A stretch of 31,908 nucleotides of DNA. Origin: an uncultured Elusimicrobium sp. (GTDB lineage: Bacteria > Elusimicrobiota > Elusimicrobia > Elusimicrobiales > Elusimicrobiaceae). The position numbers were made by a program, and so were the translations under genes. The notes under the pieces are model-generated. The model saw only the letters and a list, made by a program, of their open reading frames with translations, was not told the origin of the DNA and made no database searches. Positions within the stretch are counted from its first letter, which is position 1. Every line of letters starts with the position of its first letter. Positions 7,272-14,963 of this stretch are shown piece after piece. The stretch is taken from contig CALAFB010000105.1 in the NCBI GenBank assembly GCA_937891135.1, positions 1 through 31,908 on the forward strand. Direction: 5' to 3'.

Positions 7272-8099
7272 TTATTTAAATTTTTTGACAATCGTATCAA
7301 TAGCGCAGGTTTCTTTAACCATTTGGGCGGTAAGCGCAAAATCTAACGAGTTGGGCCCATCGGACAAGGCTTTCTCGGGGGTAGGATGCGCTTCAAAAAA
7401 TATTCCTGCAATTCCCAGGGCTGTTGCTGCTTTGGCAAGTACGGGGGCCAGTTTCCGGTTCCCGCCGGTAGCTGTGCCCAAGGCACCGGGTTTTTGTACA
7501 GAATGGGTGGCATCAAAAATAACGGGATAACCAAACTGTTTCATCATTTCTAAGGAACGCATATCTACAATTAAATCTCCGTAACCAAAACTGGCACCGC
7601 GTTCGGTTAATAAAATTTTATGGTTCCCGCGCGATTCAATTTTTTTGATAATTTGTTCCATGGCTCCGGGGGCTAGGAATTGGCCTTTTTTTACGTTGAT
7701 GGCCTTGCCGGTATCGGCACAGGCTAGTACCAAATCAGTTTGGCGGCACAAAAACGCCGGGATTTGCAAAATGTCAGCCACTTGCGCGGCTTCTTCGGCT
7801 TGCCAGGGTTCGTGTACATCTACGATAGCGGGTAGCCCAGTCATTTTTTTTGCTTTAGCTAAAATCTCCAGCCCTTTGGTTAACCCCGGTCCGCGGTAAG
7901 CGGATACAGAGGTGCGGTTAGCTTTGTCAAAGGACGCTTTTAAAATAAAAGGGTGTTTGGTACGGAGGATAATTTCTTTTAACTTTTTAACCGTACCCAA
8001 ATAATGCTTTTCACTTTCAATGACGCACGTGCCGGCCATAAACGCTAACGGACGTGTATTGCCTAATTTATAGGAGCCGATTTGAATAATTTTCTGCAT
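7272..8099 (-). CDS. kdsA: 3-deoxy-D-manno-octulosonate 8-phosphate synthase
   Basis: This 275-aa enzyme condenses arabinose-5-phosphate with phosphoenolpyruvate to give Kdo-8-phosphate. KASFDKANRTS (about residues 54-64), LTERGASFGYGD, FDATHSVQKPG and FFEAHPTPEKALSDGP are the family active-site segments. Cys25 in AGTCVIES sits where metal-dependent KDO8P synthases (such as the Aquifex enzyme) have Cys and the E. coli metal-free type has Asn, so this is probably the metal-dependent class. It is the first gene of the LPS operon. TATGAT lies at 8106-8111 on the minus strand, only 6 nt before the ATG, with no Shine-Dalgarno. Confidence 0.96.
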   Translation of the reverse strand: MQKIIQIGSYKLGNTRPLAFMAGTCVIESEKHYLGTVKKLKEIILRTKHPFILKASFDKANRTSVSAYRGPGLTKGLEILAKAKKMTGLPAIVDVHEPWQAEEAAQVADILQIPAFLCRQTDLVLACADTGKAINVKKGQFLAPGAMEQIIKKIESRGNHKILLTERGASFGYGDLIVDMRSLEMMKQFGYPVIFDATHSVQKPGALGTATGGNRKLAPVLAKAATALGIAGIFFEAHPTPEKALSDGPNSLDFALTAQMVKETCAIDTIVKKFK

Positions 8100-8105
8100 A
8101 TTAAC

Positions 8106-8111
8106 ATCATA
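8106..8111 (-). promoter_or_regulatory. -10 box 6 nt before kdsA start (leaderless candidate)
   Basis: TATGAT on the minus strand is separated from the kdsA ATG (8099) by six nt. The spacing equals that at the GDSL, GIY-YIG and ligase genes. No good -35 box is seen. Confidence 0.4.
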
Positions 8112-8149
8112 GCAAATTTACCGCGCGTACGGGAAATTTTGAGGAAGAA

Positions 8150-8188
8150 AACCCCCCGGACAGATTTTTGTATTTTCCCGGAGGGGTT
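8150..8188 (-). terminator. Intrinsic terminator downstream of pilin B
   Basis: AACCCCCCGG (8150-8159) pairs with CCGG-A-GGGGTT (8178-8188), about 10 bp with one bulge and an 18-nt loop. On the minus strand the stem runs into TTTTCTT. It separates pilin B from kdsA. Confidence 0.65.
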
Positions 8189-8229
8189 AAATAGCCGTAG
8201 GTCGTTGAACCAATTCCTAACAAAAATAC

Positions 8230-8910
8230 TTAGGGTTCTTGCCAAAAATCCGTTTCTTCGTTATATTGTGTAAAGCCTAGATTTTTACACCGGGTCCCTG
8301 TCTTGTTAGAATCTGCATCGTCACCACATTCCCATTTTTTTGAAAGAGGTTCTAACCCTTGAGAGATCATGTATTCATCTTCAGAAAACCCCAAGTAGAT
8401 ACCTTCTACGGATGCTGATTTTCCGGTTATACAAACACGACAACCAAAAGTTCCGTTTTCGGCTATACATTCTTCTAAGGCATAATCCCAAGTGTTAGAG
8501 GCAGGCCATTCAATAGTTAATTCAGTCTCTAGGTTAGGCGTCTTTCCGGTTTCTAAGTAATATAACCGGGCGGCTTGTAATATAGTTGCCACAGCAGTTT
8601 TAGCTTCTGTCATACGGCTTTTTCCAACGGATTTTTGGTATTGCGGTAGTGCAATTGCCGCCAATATACCGATAATAAGCACCACTACCAACAACTCAAT
8701 AAGCGTAAACCCGCGGGCCGTTATTGAATGAAGTGTCATCCCCGGGGGTTGTTGGAGATTTTCCACGTACCCATTTAACAAGGCCTTTCCTTTTTTACAA
8801 TACCGACAAGCGTTGTAGATTCCCGAACCTTGTGGGTTGCCAACTCGGCAATGACCATTTTTATTTACATCATTTTGCGTATTCCCCCGCCGGGCAGTTA
8901 TTTCCTTCAT
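8230..8910 (-). CDS. Type IV pilin-like protein with a 67-residue leader (pilin B)
   Basis: This 226-aa protein has the prepilin cleavage motif RG/FTLIELL only at residues 67-68, where the other pilins here have leaders of 12-15 residues. The long form is supported by AGGAG 9 nt before the ATG at 8910, directly after leader B. An internal ATG (8739, MTLHSITARG) has no comparable Shine-Dalgarno. The residues ITAR occur twice, at 4-7 and 63-66, exactly 59 codons apart. This suggests an in-frame 177-nt insertion into an ancestral leader MKEITARG. The inserted part contains CRVGN and ACRYCKKG. The mature domain has a Glu5 and several Cys, and its C-terminal fold is unassigned. Confidence 0.85.
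   Translation of the reverse strand: MKEITARRGNTQNDVNKNGHCRVGNPQGSGIYNACRYCKKGKALLNGYVENLQQPPGMTLHSITARGFTLIELLVVVLIIGILAAIALPQYQKSVGKSRMTEAKTAVATILQAARLYYLETGKTPNLETELTIEWPASNTWDYALEECIAENGTFGCRVCITGKSASVEGIYLGFSEDEYMISQGLEPLSKKWECGDDADSNKTGTRCKNLGFTQYNEETDFWQEP
8725..8901 (-). repeat. Putative in-frame 177-nt insertion inside the pilin B leader
   Basis: The segment is bounded by ATAACTGCCCG (plus 8891-8901) and ATAACGGCCCG (plus 8714-8724), which match at 10 of 11 positions. Their offset of 177 nt is a multiple of three. Removing it would leave an 8-residue leader, MKEITARG, followed by FTLIELL, which is a normal prepilin signal. Confidence 0.5.
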
Positions 8911-9210
8911 AATACATTCTCCTGTTTTTTAATGGTTACAATTGGTCTATCTTGGAGAACGTATACAAAAACGGTTGTTGCGCTTGAGCTGAGAGAACAG
9001 TCCCAAAACAACAGCCGTAGCATGCCACTTATCAAAGTAACAAACATTCAACATAAAGACTTGAGATCATGACTTCTCTTTTCTTTATGCCGTTACGGAC
9101 TGTATTGGAGTTCTCTCAGGCTTATTTTCAGCACTCCGTATTCTGCATACGGTTCCAAAGACAGAAATAAATTGTACCCATAGTATAATACAAAAGAGCC
9201 GGATAAGCAA
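8911..9210 (-). promoter_or_regulatory. Structured pilin leader RNA with promoter, copy B
   Basis: The promoter is TTGCTT (plus 9205-9210), 17 bp, TATACT (plus 9182-9187). The 5' hairpin is CCGTAT-gcaga-ATACGG after TTTGGAA. The outer stem is CTGAGAGAAC (plus 9110-9119) with GTTCTCTCAG (plus 8989-8998), 10 bp. The central hairpin is GGCATAAAGA/TCTTTATGTT (plus 9082-9091 and 9050-9059). A small hairpin (TTACTT/AAGTGG) and CTACGGCTGTTG follow. That last segment can pair back (ACAG-t-CCGTA) or forward to ACAACCGTTTTT (plus 8971-8978). The leader ends with AGGAG before pilin B. Confidence 0.75.
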
Positions 9211-9257
9211 CCGTTTTTTAATGGAAAAGGCGTTCTGTTTGAATCTTAACAACCCAG

Positions 9258-9479
9258 TTGCGGGGGCTCCGTTTTTTTACTATACTATGTGCATAATTTT
9301 AGTTTTGCATACCATACAATGGGGGGGAAAATTAAGTCCCAAACACGGCAAAACACGCTCCTTAGGTTTAGCAGGGATCTGCAGTCCCAACTACAACCGA
9401 ATGCCCGGCACGTAAGTGCGGGGTTACGGCTGTTTTGTTGGGCTTCCGTGTTTGGGTACTTGACACAATAGCCGTTCTT
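9258..9479 (+). promoter_or_regulatory. Structured leader RNA with promoter, copy F (before a non-pilin ORF)
   Basis: The promoter is TTGCGG (9258-9263), 17 bp, TATACT (9281-9286). The outer stem is CCCAAACACGG (9338-9348) with CCGTGTTTGGG (9446-9456), 11 bp, extended by CAAAACA with TGTTTTG. The central hairpin pairs GGTTTAG (9365-9371) with CTA-c-AACC (9391-9398). The small hairpin is GCAC-gtaa-GTGC (9408-9419). ACGGCT (9426-9431) can pair forward with AGCCGT (9470-9475). The 5' hairpin of other copies is weak or absent here. It lies back to back with copy B and ends directly at the ATG of the 72-aa ORF. Confidence 0.7.
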
Positions 9480-9698
9480 ATGTCTGATACCAACATTCAA
9501 AAAACCTACCAGCAGCTCTGCCGGTTAGAAAAAAGAATACGTGCCTGTGAAAAAAGTTTAATACGTCTGGGGAATGCCCGGGTACCGGTGTATTTATCCG
9601 TTCCGTCGGACGCGGTGTGGGGTTTCCGGTCCGTTTATCAAGCGATTTGCCAAATGAAGCACGTCCTGGGTGATGAAACAGATTTGCCGGAGGGATAG
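9480..9698 (+). CDS. Small hypothetical protein downstream of leader F
   Basis: This is a 72-aa ORF (MSDTNIQKTYQQLCRLEK...). The N-terminal half is charged and helical, with possible coiled-coil character. It is soluble, with no signal or transmembrane segment and no prepilin motif. I do not recognise it. There is no Shine-Dalgarno: the AGCCGTTCTT end of leader F abuts the ATG. Either translation depends on the leader structure, or the ORF is spurious and leader F is an orphan RNA. It is followed by the tRNA-Leu promoter. Confidence 0.45.
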   Translation: MSDTNIQKTYQQLCRLEKRIRACEKSLIRLGNARVPVYLSVPSDAVWGFRSVYQAICQMKHVLGDETDLPEG

Positions 9699-9734
9699 AG
9701 AAGATAGTCTGGCATACGGTCTTGCATTTTTTTC

Positions 9735-9763
9735 TTTACAAGTTTTTTGGAAATTTCTATAAT
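9735..9763 (+). promoter_or_regulatory. Promoter of tRNA-Leu (and possibly ftsQ)
   Basis: TTTACA (9735-9740), a 17-bp spacer and TATAAT (9758-9763) place the start about 4-5 nt before the tRNA at 9774. Confidence 0.75.
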
Positions 9764-9773
9764 ACTAATAGAT

Positions 9774-9856
9774 GGGCGAGTGGCGGAATGGCAGACGCGT
9801 ACGGCTCAGGACCGTATGGACGAAAGTCCTTAAGGGTTCAACTCCCTTCCCGCCCA
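9774..9856 (+). tRNA. tRNA-Leu (anticodon CAG)
   Basis: A class II tRNA. The acceptor strand GGGCGAG pairs with CCCGCCC with one A-C mismatch at the sixth pair. The anticodon arm is TACGG-CTCAGGA-CCGTA with anticodon CAG. The long variable arm is GGAC-gaaa-GTCC and the T arm AAGGG-TTCAACT-CCCTT. Discriminator is A and the CCA end is not encoded. No terminator separates it from ftsQ 22 nt downstream. Confidence 0.95.
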
Positions 9857-9878
9857 TTTCTTTTTGTTAAGGTATTTT

Positions 9879-10694
9879 ATGCGAAAGTATGGCTCCCATC
9901 GTCCCAGTGCAACGCTTTATGTCCGTAAACGGCGCATGGTACGCACCCAGAAGCCATCCTTTTTTTTTAGGTTTTGTGTCCGGGCTATATTACTGATTTT
10001 AATAGCAGCCGGGTTATTTTTTGGTGGTCGTGCTGTGTGGCAAGTGTTTGCCCAGGCCGAATTTAGCAACTGGCATGTAAAAGCCGTGGCAATTTCAGGG
10101 GTTTCGGCTGCTGTAGAAACCGAAATCCAAAAGCAGACGGCTTCTTTCTTAACTCAGCCGTTTTCCGCTACAGACGCCATCCAACTTGAACGTCAATTCA
10201 CTAACCAATTCCCGATGTTAGAAAATATTTCTGTATCGCGCGGTTTTTTTTCAGGTAAGTTGAAAATTTCAGCCCGTCCGCGCCAGGCCGTTGCACGTTT
10301 TGTATTGCCGGACCATTCCTATAAATATTTGGACGGGGCCGGAGTAGTATATGCAGATCCGCACGGCCCGCAGGATATTTTACAAATTGAGTTACTGGGA
10401 GATGTGCCCGCACAATTACCTGCTTCTTTCGTAGACGGTGTGCAAAATATGCTCAAAGCGGGTAAAAATCTCCCGGTGGCAGCGTTGCAGTTAACGGTGC
10501 CGGAACAGACGGTTACCATGGTACTTACGGATAAAAGCGTTTTACGTTTTGGCCCGGCGGACGGGCTAAAAGAAAAGGCGGCCCGCGCTATACAAATTTT
10601 AAATAAAGCCCGGGCCAATTACCCGGCTCCATTTACAGTAGATTTTACGTATTTTAACCAAGGAGAAGTTTTTTTAACACATTCTTCCCATTAA
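9879..10694 (+). CDS. ftsQ: Cell division protein FtsQ (POTRA domain)
   Basis: This 271-aa bitopic membrane protein has a short basic cytoplasmic tail (about 30 residues), one transmembrane helix (about residues 32-55), then a POTRA-like region (VKAVAISGVSAA) and the FtsQ/DivIB-type beta domain containing GGRA-like and YLDGAGVVYAD segments. FtsQ links early and late divisome proteins. The ATG at 9879 follows TAAGG (9868-9872); a TTG at 9864 is the alternative start. Identification rests on topology plus position directly before ftsA and ftsZ. It is 22 nt downstream of tRNA-Leu, so both may share a transcript. Confidence 0.85.
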   Translation: MRKYGSHRPSATLYVRKRRMVRTQKPSFFFRFCVRAILLILIAAGLFFGGRAVWQVFAQAEFSNWHVKAVAISGVSAAVETEIQKQTASFLTQPFSATDAIQLERQFTNQFPMLENISVSRGFFSGKLKISARPRQAVARFVLPDHSYKYLDGAGVVYADPHGPQDILQIELLGDVPAQLPASFVDGVQNMLKAGKNLPVAALQLTVPEQTVTMVLTDKSVLRFGPADGLKEKAARAIQILNKARANYPAPFTVDFTYFNQGEVFLTHSSH

Positions 10695-10734
10695 TTTCTA
10701 TAATAAAGGAAGACCATTTTTAATAGAGGTTTTT

Positions 10735-11985
10735 TTGAGTATGGCCAAAACGAATTTAATTGTAGGCCTGGATGTGGGTAGTGCTAAGTTAACCGCCGTG
10801 GCTGCCGCCCAGGATGAGAATACCAATACATTACAAGTAATAGCCGGGCGTAGTGTGCCGTGCCGTGGAATTCGCGGCGGGCTGGTAACAGATATTCATG
10901 AAACGTCCGCTGCTGTCACCGCGTTGTTAGGCGGTTTAGAGCGGGAATGTAATCAAGCCGTTAGCCGGTTATTTGTGGGGGTGCGCGGGGCTCATATAGA
11001 ATCTTTTTTTAGCCACGGTACCTATAATATTTCCAACCCGGATAAAGAAATTACCTTGCAGGATATGGACTTGGCCGTTGAAAATGCCAAAGCCATTCCG
11101 ATTAAAAACGATAACACAATTATCAGCGTTTTCCCGCAAAGTTTCAGCGTGGATAAACAACGTGGTATTCACAATCCGGAAGGTATGTCCGGCTCATTGT
11201 TAGAAGTAGACGTGCAAATTATTACGGGTGCTTCCTCTCATTTAAGTAATTTAGCCAAAGCGATTCAACGCCCGGGGTTTCAGATTGAACGTACTTTTTA
11301 CGGTCTGGTCCCGTTGGGAGAAGGCGTGCTCCTGCAAGATGAAAAAGAAAACGGAGCCGTACTGATTGACCTAGGTGGGGAAACTATTTCCGTAGGAGTG
11401 TATGTGGGTGGGATGTTGCGCTTTTCGTGTGATATCCCGTACGGATGTGATATGCTGACGAGTGATTTATCCAGTTATTTGTCTACGTCACGCAAAGCAG
11501 CTAAGGAAATTAAAGAAAAGTTTGGGGTAGTGCACCCCGGTTTCTTAAAAAAAGACCAAGAGATTTCTGTCCCTTCTTTAAGCGGCAGCGACACACGTTT
11601 TATTAAAAGTGTAGAAGTGTTGGATTGTATCCAGCCGCGTATGGAAGAATTATTGGAACAAGTGGAACGTGTATTAAATATGGGTGGTTTTAAACCCAAA
11701 GAGCACCGCTTGGTGGGTGTAATGACGGGCAGCAGTAGTATAATACCGGGTATGACGGAATTATGCCGGGAAATTGTGGGCTTTCAAAGTGTGCGCCGTG
11801 GAAGTGTTCAGCGGGATTTAATTAACGCAGCAGATGAATTCTTTGCCCCGCAATATGCTACAGCGTTATCGGTTATTGTCCACGCGTTTGAAAGTGCGGG
11901 GTATGATACACTTAGCGATTCGTACCGGGATGAAGATTCGGTATTTTTTAAATTGGGCAAAGCCTTTAAGGGGATGTTTAAATGA
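10735..11985 (+). CDS. ftsA: Cell division protein FtsA
   Basis: This protein of about 416 aa belongs to the actin/HSP70 ATPase superfamily. VGLDVGSAKL is phosphate loop 1, AVLIDLGGETISVG phosphate loop 2, and GVMTGSSSIIPGM the adenosine site. The C-terminus FFKLGKAFKGMFK is the amphipathic helix by which FtsA tethers FtsZ to the membrane. The start is either TTG at 10735 (5 nt after AGAGG) or ATG at 10741 (11 nt after it); the protein difference is two residues. It overlaps ftsZ by 4 nt (ATGA). A TATAAT at about 10699-10704 could give an internal promoter. Confidence 0.95.
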   Translation: MSMAKTNLIVGLDVGSAKLTAVAAAQDENTNTLQVIAGRSVPCRGIRGGLVTDIHETSAAVTALLGGLERECNQAVSRLFVGVRGAHIESFFSHGTYNISNPDKEITLQDMDLAVENAKAIPIKNDNTIISVFPQSFSVDKQRGIHNPEGMSGSLLEVDVQIITGASSHLSNLAKAIQRPGFQIERTFYGLVPLGEGVLLQDEKENGAVLIDLGGETISVGVYVGGMLRFSCDIPYGCDMLTSDLSSYLSTSRKAAKEIKEKFGVVHPGFLKKDQEISVPSLSGSDTRFIKSVEVLDCIQPRMEELLEQVERVLNMGGFKPKEHRLVGVMTGSSSIIPGMTELCREIVGFQSVRRGSVQRDLINAADEFFAPQYATALSVIVHAFESAGYDTLSDSYRDEDSVFFKLGKAFKGMFK

Positions 11986-13157
11986 GCACCACACAACCAG
12001 CCGATTTGTTTATGCCGGCATCTTCATTTGAAAGTAAAAAAGCCAAAATTAAAGTTATTGGCGTAGGCGGCGGTGGCGGAAACGCGATTAACCACATGGT
12101 TAAAAGCGGTTTAAAAGATGTTGATTTTATTGCGGTCAATACAGATGCGCAGGATTTGCGCCGTAACCAGGCTCCGTATTTGGTACAGGTAGGGGAAAAA
12201 CTGACCAAAGGTTTGGGTGTCGGCGGAGACCCGGAACGCGGGCGTAAGGCCGCAGCTGAAAGTAAAGAAAAATTAAAACTCATTATCGGCCAATGTGATT
12301 TACTGTTTATTACCGCCGGCATGGGGGGCGGTACTGGTACGGGGGTGGCCCCATATCTTGCCCAGCTGGCCAAAGAAATTTACGGCGACGATTTATTAGT
12401 AGTGGGGGTTGTTACCCGTCCGTTTGCGTTTGAAGGGTATGTACGTGCCCGTCAGGCGGATGAAGGGATTACCGAAATGCAAAAATATGTGGACTCCATG
12501 ATTATCGTGCCGAACGAAAAAATTTTTTCCATTATAGACCCTAGCACTTCTTCGCGTGATGCTTTTAAAATGATTGATGAAGTATTGTTACAGGCCGTGC
12601 AGGGAATTAGTGAAGTGATTACGAAGCCCGGCGAAGTAAACATTGATTTTAATGATATTCGCAAAGTGATGTGTCATTCCGGCAAGGCGTTAATCGGCAT
12701 TGGGGAAGCGTTTGGGCCCGGGCGTCATTTAACGGCGGCCCAGCAGGCTATTTCTTCTCCGCTTTTAGAAAATGCGGATATTCAGGGAGCCAAAGGTTTT
12801 ATTGTGCACTTTACCGCACAAGAAAATTTACCGCTTGTGGAATCCGGTGAGGTCATGGGGCTCATTCGCCAATATGCCAGTAACGATTCCATTATTATGT
12901 TCGGGTATTCATATGACCCGTCATTAGAAGATACATTTAAAGTAACGGTAATTGCCACCGGTTTTAAAGCGGCCGAACAAACAAGCCGCTTGCCGTTGCG
13001 CCGTCCGTTAGAGAATACCGGTACTTTACCGGCGCATTTGCCGCTGGCGGAAGATGTGTTTGCTGCGGTAGAAAAGAAAAATCAGTCTAATACCTCGTTT
13101 CAAGATGAAATGCTTCAGCCGGCCTATATGCGCCGTAAGAAACGGATTGTGTTATAA
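11982..13157 (+). CDS. ftsZ: Cell division GTPase FtsZ
   Basis: This 391-aa tubulin homologue has GVGGGGGNAINHM near residues 27-39 and the GTP-binding signature MGGGTGTGVAP near 113-123. The T7 region contains FNDIRKVM. The C-terminal tip QPAYMRRKKRIVL resembles the conserved peptide that binds FtsA. FtsZ polymerises into the division ring. Its start overlaps the ftsA stop, so translation is probably coupled. The linker (about residues 335-375) is short. Confidence 0.98.
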   Translation: MSTTQPADLFMPASSFESKKAKIKVIGVGGGGGNAINHMVKSGLKDVDFIAVNTDAQDLRRNQAPYLVQVGEKLTKGLGVGGDPERGRKAAAESKEKLKLIIGQCDLLFITAGMGGGTGTGVAPYLAQLAKEIYGDDLLVVGVVTRPFAFEGYVRARQADEGITEMQKYVDSMIIVPNEKIFSIIDPSTSSRDAFKMIDEVLLQAVQGISEVITKPGEVNIDFNDIRKVMCHSGKALIGIGEAFGPGRHLTAAQQAISSPLLENADIQGAKGFIVHFTAQENLPLVESGEVMGLIRQYASNDSIIMFGYSYDPSLEDTFKVTVIATGFKAAEQTSRLPLRRPLENTGTLPAHLPLAEDVFAAVEKKNQSNTSFQDEMLQPAYMRRKKRIVL

Positions 13158-13188
13158 CCATTTATTTTTAGTATAAAGGAGGAAAAGT

Positions 13189-14277
13189 ATGGCGGTAGGA
13201 TTACAAAATTTATTAAGAACGGTAGTAGATAATAAAGCGAGTGGGTTACACGTGCGTGGCAATTCCAATGCCTATGTACGTTTGAATGGACAAATGAAAC
13301 CAATTGATGATAGTTTCATTTCTAACGAAGAAGCCAAAAAAATGGCTTATGCGTGTATGGGAGACCGTGAGAAACGTATTTTTGAACAATACAGCACGGT
13401 GGATTTTTCGTTAGATGCTAAGTCCTATGGGCGTTTCCGTTTTAACGTATTTCGCCAAATGGGGCGTATTTGTATGGCAATTCGTTATATTCCGCCGCAA
13501 ATTCCTTCGTTTGAACAATTTCACTTGCCGGGCGATATTTTGAAAAAAATGGTGGAAAACCGCCACGGGCTTATTTTGGTAACCGGGATGACGGGTTCAG
13601 GTAAAACTTCTACATTGGCGGCCATGATTGATCATATTAACAAGACCCGTTATAATCATATTTTAACGATTGAAGACCCGGTGGAATTTTTACACCATGA
13701 TAACCGGAGTGTAATCAGCCAGTTAGAATTGGGGGTAGATACTCCTTCGTACATGGGGGCTATGCGTGCTGCTATGCGTCAGGACCCGGATGTCGTTTTA
13801 ATCGGGGAATTGCGCGACGGAGACGTTATGAAAGCGGCTATCGGTGCAGCAGAAACCGGTCAGCTGGTGTTAGGGACCATGCACACGGTTAACGTCCAAC
13901 AAACCATTGAGCGTTTGGTAGATGCGTTTCCGGCGGAACTGCAAAACCAGGTGCGTATGCAACTTTCTGACTTATTGCGCGGTGTAGTTTGCCAGCGGTT
14001 ACTGCCTAGCCTGAAAGGCGGAATGTACCCGGCGTTGGAAATTATGGTAAGTACACCACAGGTGCGTAAACTTATTTTGGAAAACCGCCCGTCCGATTTA
14101 TATAAACAAATGCAACTGGGTGAATTTTACGGCATGAACACGTTTGACCAGTCTTTAGCCAAATTGTATAAAGAAGGCATTATTGATATGGAAACAGCCC
14201 AGGCAGCTGCTACCAGCCCGGATGCTATTATGCTGGCTATTCGCGGGGTGACAGATTCTTTACAGGTGGAAGAATAA
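13189..14277 (+). CDS. pilT: Twitching motility retraction ATPase PilT
   Basis: This 362-aa secretion ATPase has Walker A GMTGSGKTS (about residues 131-139), an Asp box around TIEDPVEFLH, Walker B DPDVVLIGELRD and a His box TGQLVLGTMHT. AIRYIPPQIPSFEQ and the C-terminal organisation match PilT rather than PilB (no Zn-finger Cys tetrad, shorter). PilT powers depolymerisation of type IV pili. It has a strong GGAGG site. Its location directly after ftsZ is unusual. It shares one nt with the cmk start, so coupling is tight. Confidence 0.95.
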   Translation: MAVGLQNLLRTVVDNKASGLHVRGNSNAYVRLNGQMKPIDDSFISNEEAKKMAYACMGDREKRIFEQYSTVDFSLDAKSYGRFRFNVFRQMGRICMAIRYIPPQIPSFEQFHLPGDILKKMVENRHGLILVTGMTGSGKTSTLAAMIDHINKTRYNHILTIEDPVEFLHHDNRSVISQLELGVDTPSYMGAMRAAMRQDPDVVLIGELRDGDVMKAAIGAAETGQLVLGTMHTVNVQQTIERLVDAFPAELQNQVRMQLSDLLRGVVCQRLLPSLKGGMYPALEIMVSTPQVRKLILENRPSDLYKQMQLGEFYGMNTFDQSLAKLYKEGIIDMETAQAAATSPDAIMLAIRGVTDSLQVEE

Positions 14278-14963
14278 TGCGTAAAAACGGCCTAGTCATA
14301 TCCATTGACGGAACCGCAGGGACGGGTAAGTCTACCGTTGGTAAGTTAGTGGCTCGTCAATTAGGGTATGGTTTTTTAAGCACAGGGGAGTTATACCGTG
14401 CGTTGGCCTATAAGGTTTATGAGCAACACCTGCCGCCGGAAGACGGCGCGCAGGTGTTGGCCTTGTCTAAACGGTTGCAGTTTACGTTTGTACGCCAGGA
14501 AGATGCTGTTCTCAAAATGTATGTAGATGGCGAATACTTGGGTGCAAAACTACATTTGGAAGAAACAGGGAATGTGGCCAGCCGGGTCTCTACGCATCAA
14601 GAAGCCCGGGCCGTTCTTACTGAAAAAATGCGTGCAGCTGGCCAAGACGGCGGTATTATTATGGAAGGGCGCGATATTGGTACGGTGGTATTTCCGGATG
14701 CGGAAGTGAAATTTTATTTAAGTGCCTCAGCCGAAGAACGTGCTAAACGCCGTGTGAAACAGTTGGAAGAAACCGGGGAATGTCCGGACTATCAAACAAT
14801 TTTAGCCCTTATTAAAGAGCGGGATTACCGGGATTCCCACCGGGCGGCTAGCCCGTTAAAACCGGCCGAAGGGGCTATTATTATAGATACGTCTTCATTA
14901 ACATTAGAGCAAGTCGCGCAAAAAGTATTGGCAGAAATCCGCCGTGTGGACGAAAATAAATGA
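14277..14963 (+). CDS. cmk: Cytidylate kinase
   Basis: This 228-aa P-loop kinase has SIDGTAGTGKST (residues 9-20), the STGELYRALAY nucleotide-binding segment, GRDIGTVVFPDA and the LID segment RDYRDSHRAASPL. It phosphorylates CMP and dCMP. Length is normal. The start overlaps the pilT stop and the end overlaps the plsC start (ATGA), so it sits in a tightly packed operon. The cmk...rpsA neighbourhood is widespread in bacteria, with plsC between them in several lineages. Confidence 0.97.
   Translation: MRKNGLVISIDGTAGTGKSTVGKLVARQLGYGFLSTGELYRALAYKVYEQHLPPEDGAQVLALSKRLQFTFVRQEDAVLKMYVDGEYLGAKLHLEETGNVASRVSTHQEARAVLTEKMRAAGQDGGIIMEGRDIGTVVFPDAEVKFYLSASAEERAKRRVKQLEETGECPDYQTILALIKERDYRDSHRAASPLKPAEGAIIIDTSSLTLEQVAQKVLAEIRRVDENK

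Noticed and set aside
7100..7339. 79-aa minus-strand ORF overlapping the kdsA end
   Set aside because: It overlaps kdsA in another frame. The 57-aa frame at 7096-7269 has better spacing and a clear membrane helix.
8189..8200. CTACGGCTATTT (minus strand) downstream of pilin B, identical to part of the leader core
   Set aside because: No outer stem, central hairpin or promoter accompanies it. It is 12 nt long and may be chance or a remnant.
9136..9158. Similarity of the antisense of the 5' leader hairpin (CCGTAT...ATACGGTTC) to domain V of group II introns
   Set aside because: It occurs on the wrong strand relative to the genes, is too short, lacks the two-nt bulge and GNRA loop, and no reverse transcriptase or other intron domains are present.
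9221..9500. Several short ORFs on both strands across leaders B and F
   Set aside because: They overlap the structured leader and promoters, have no ribosome sites and show no recognisable protein features.
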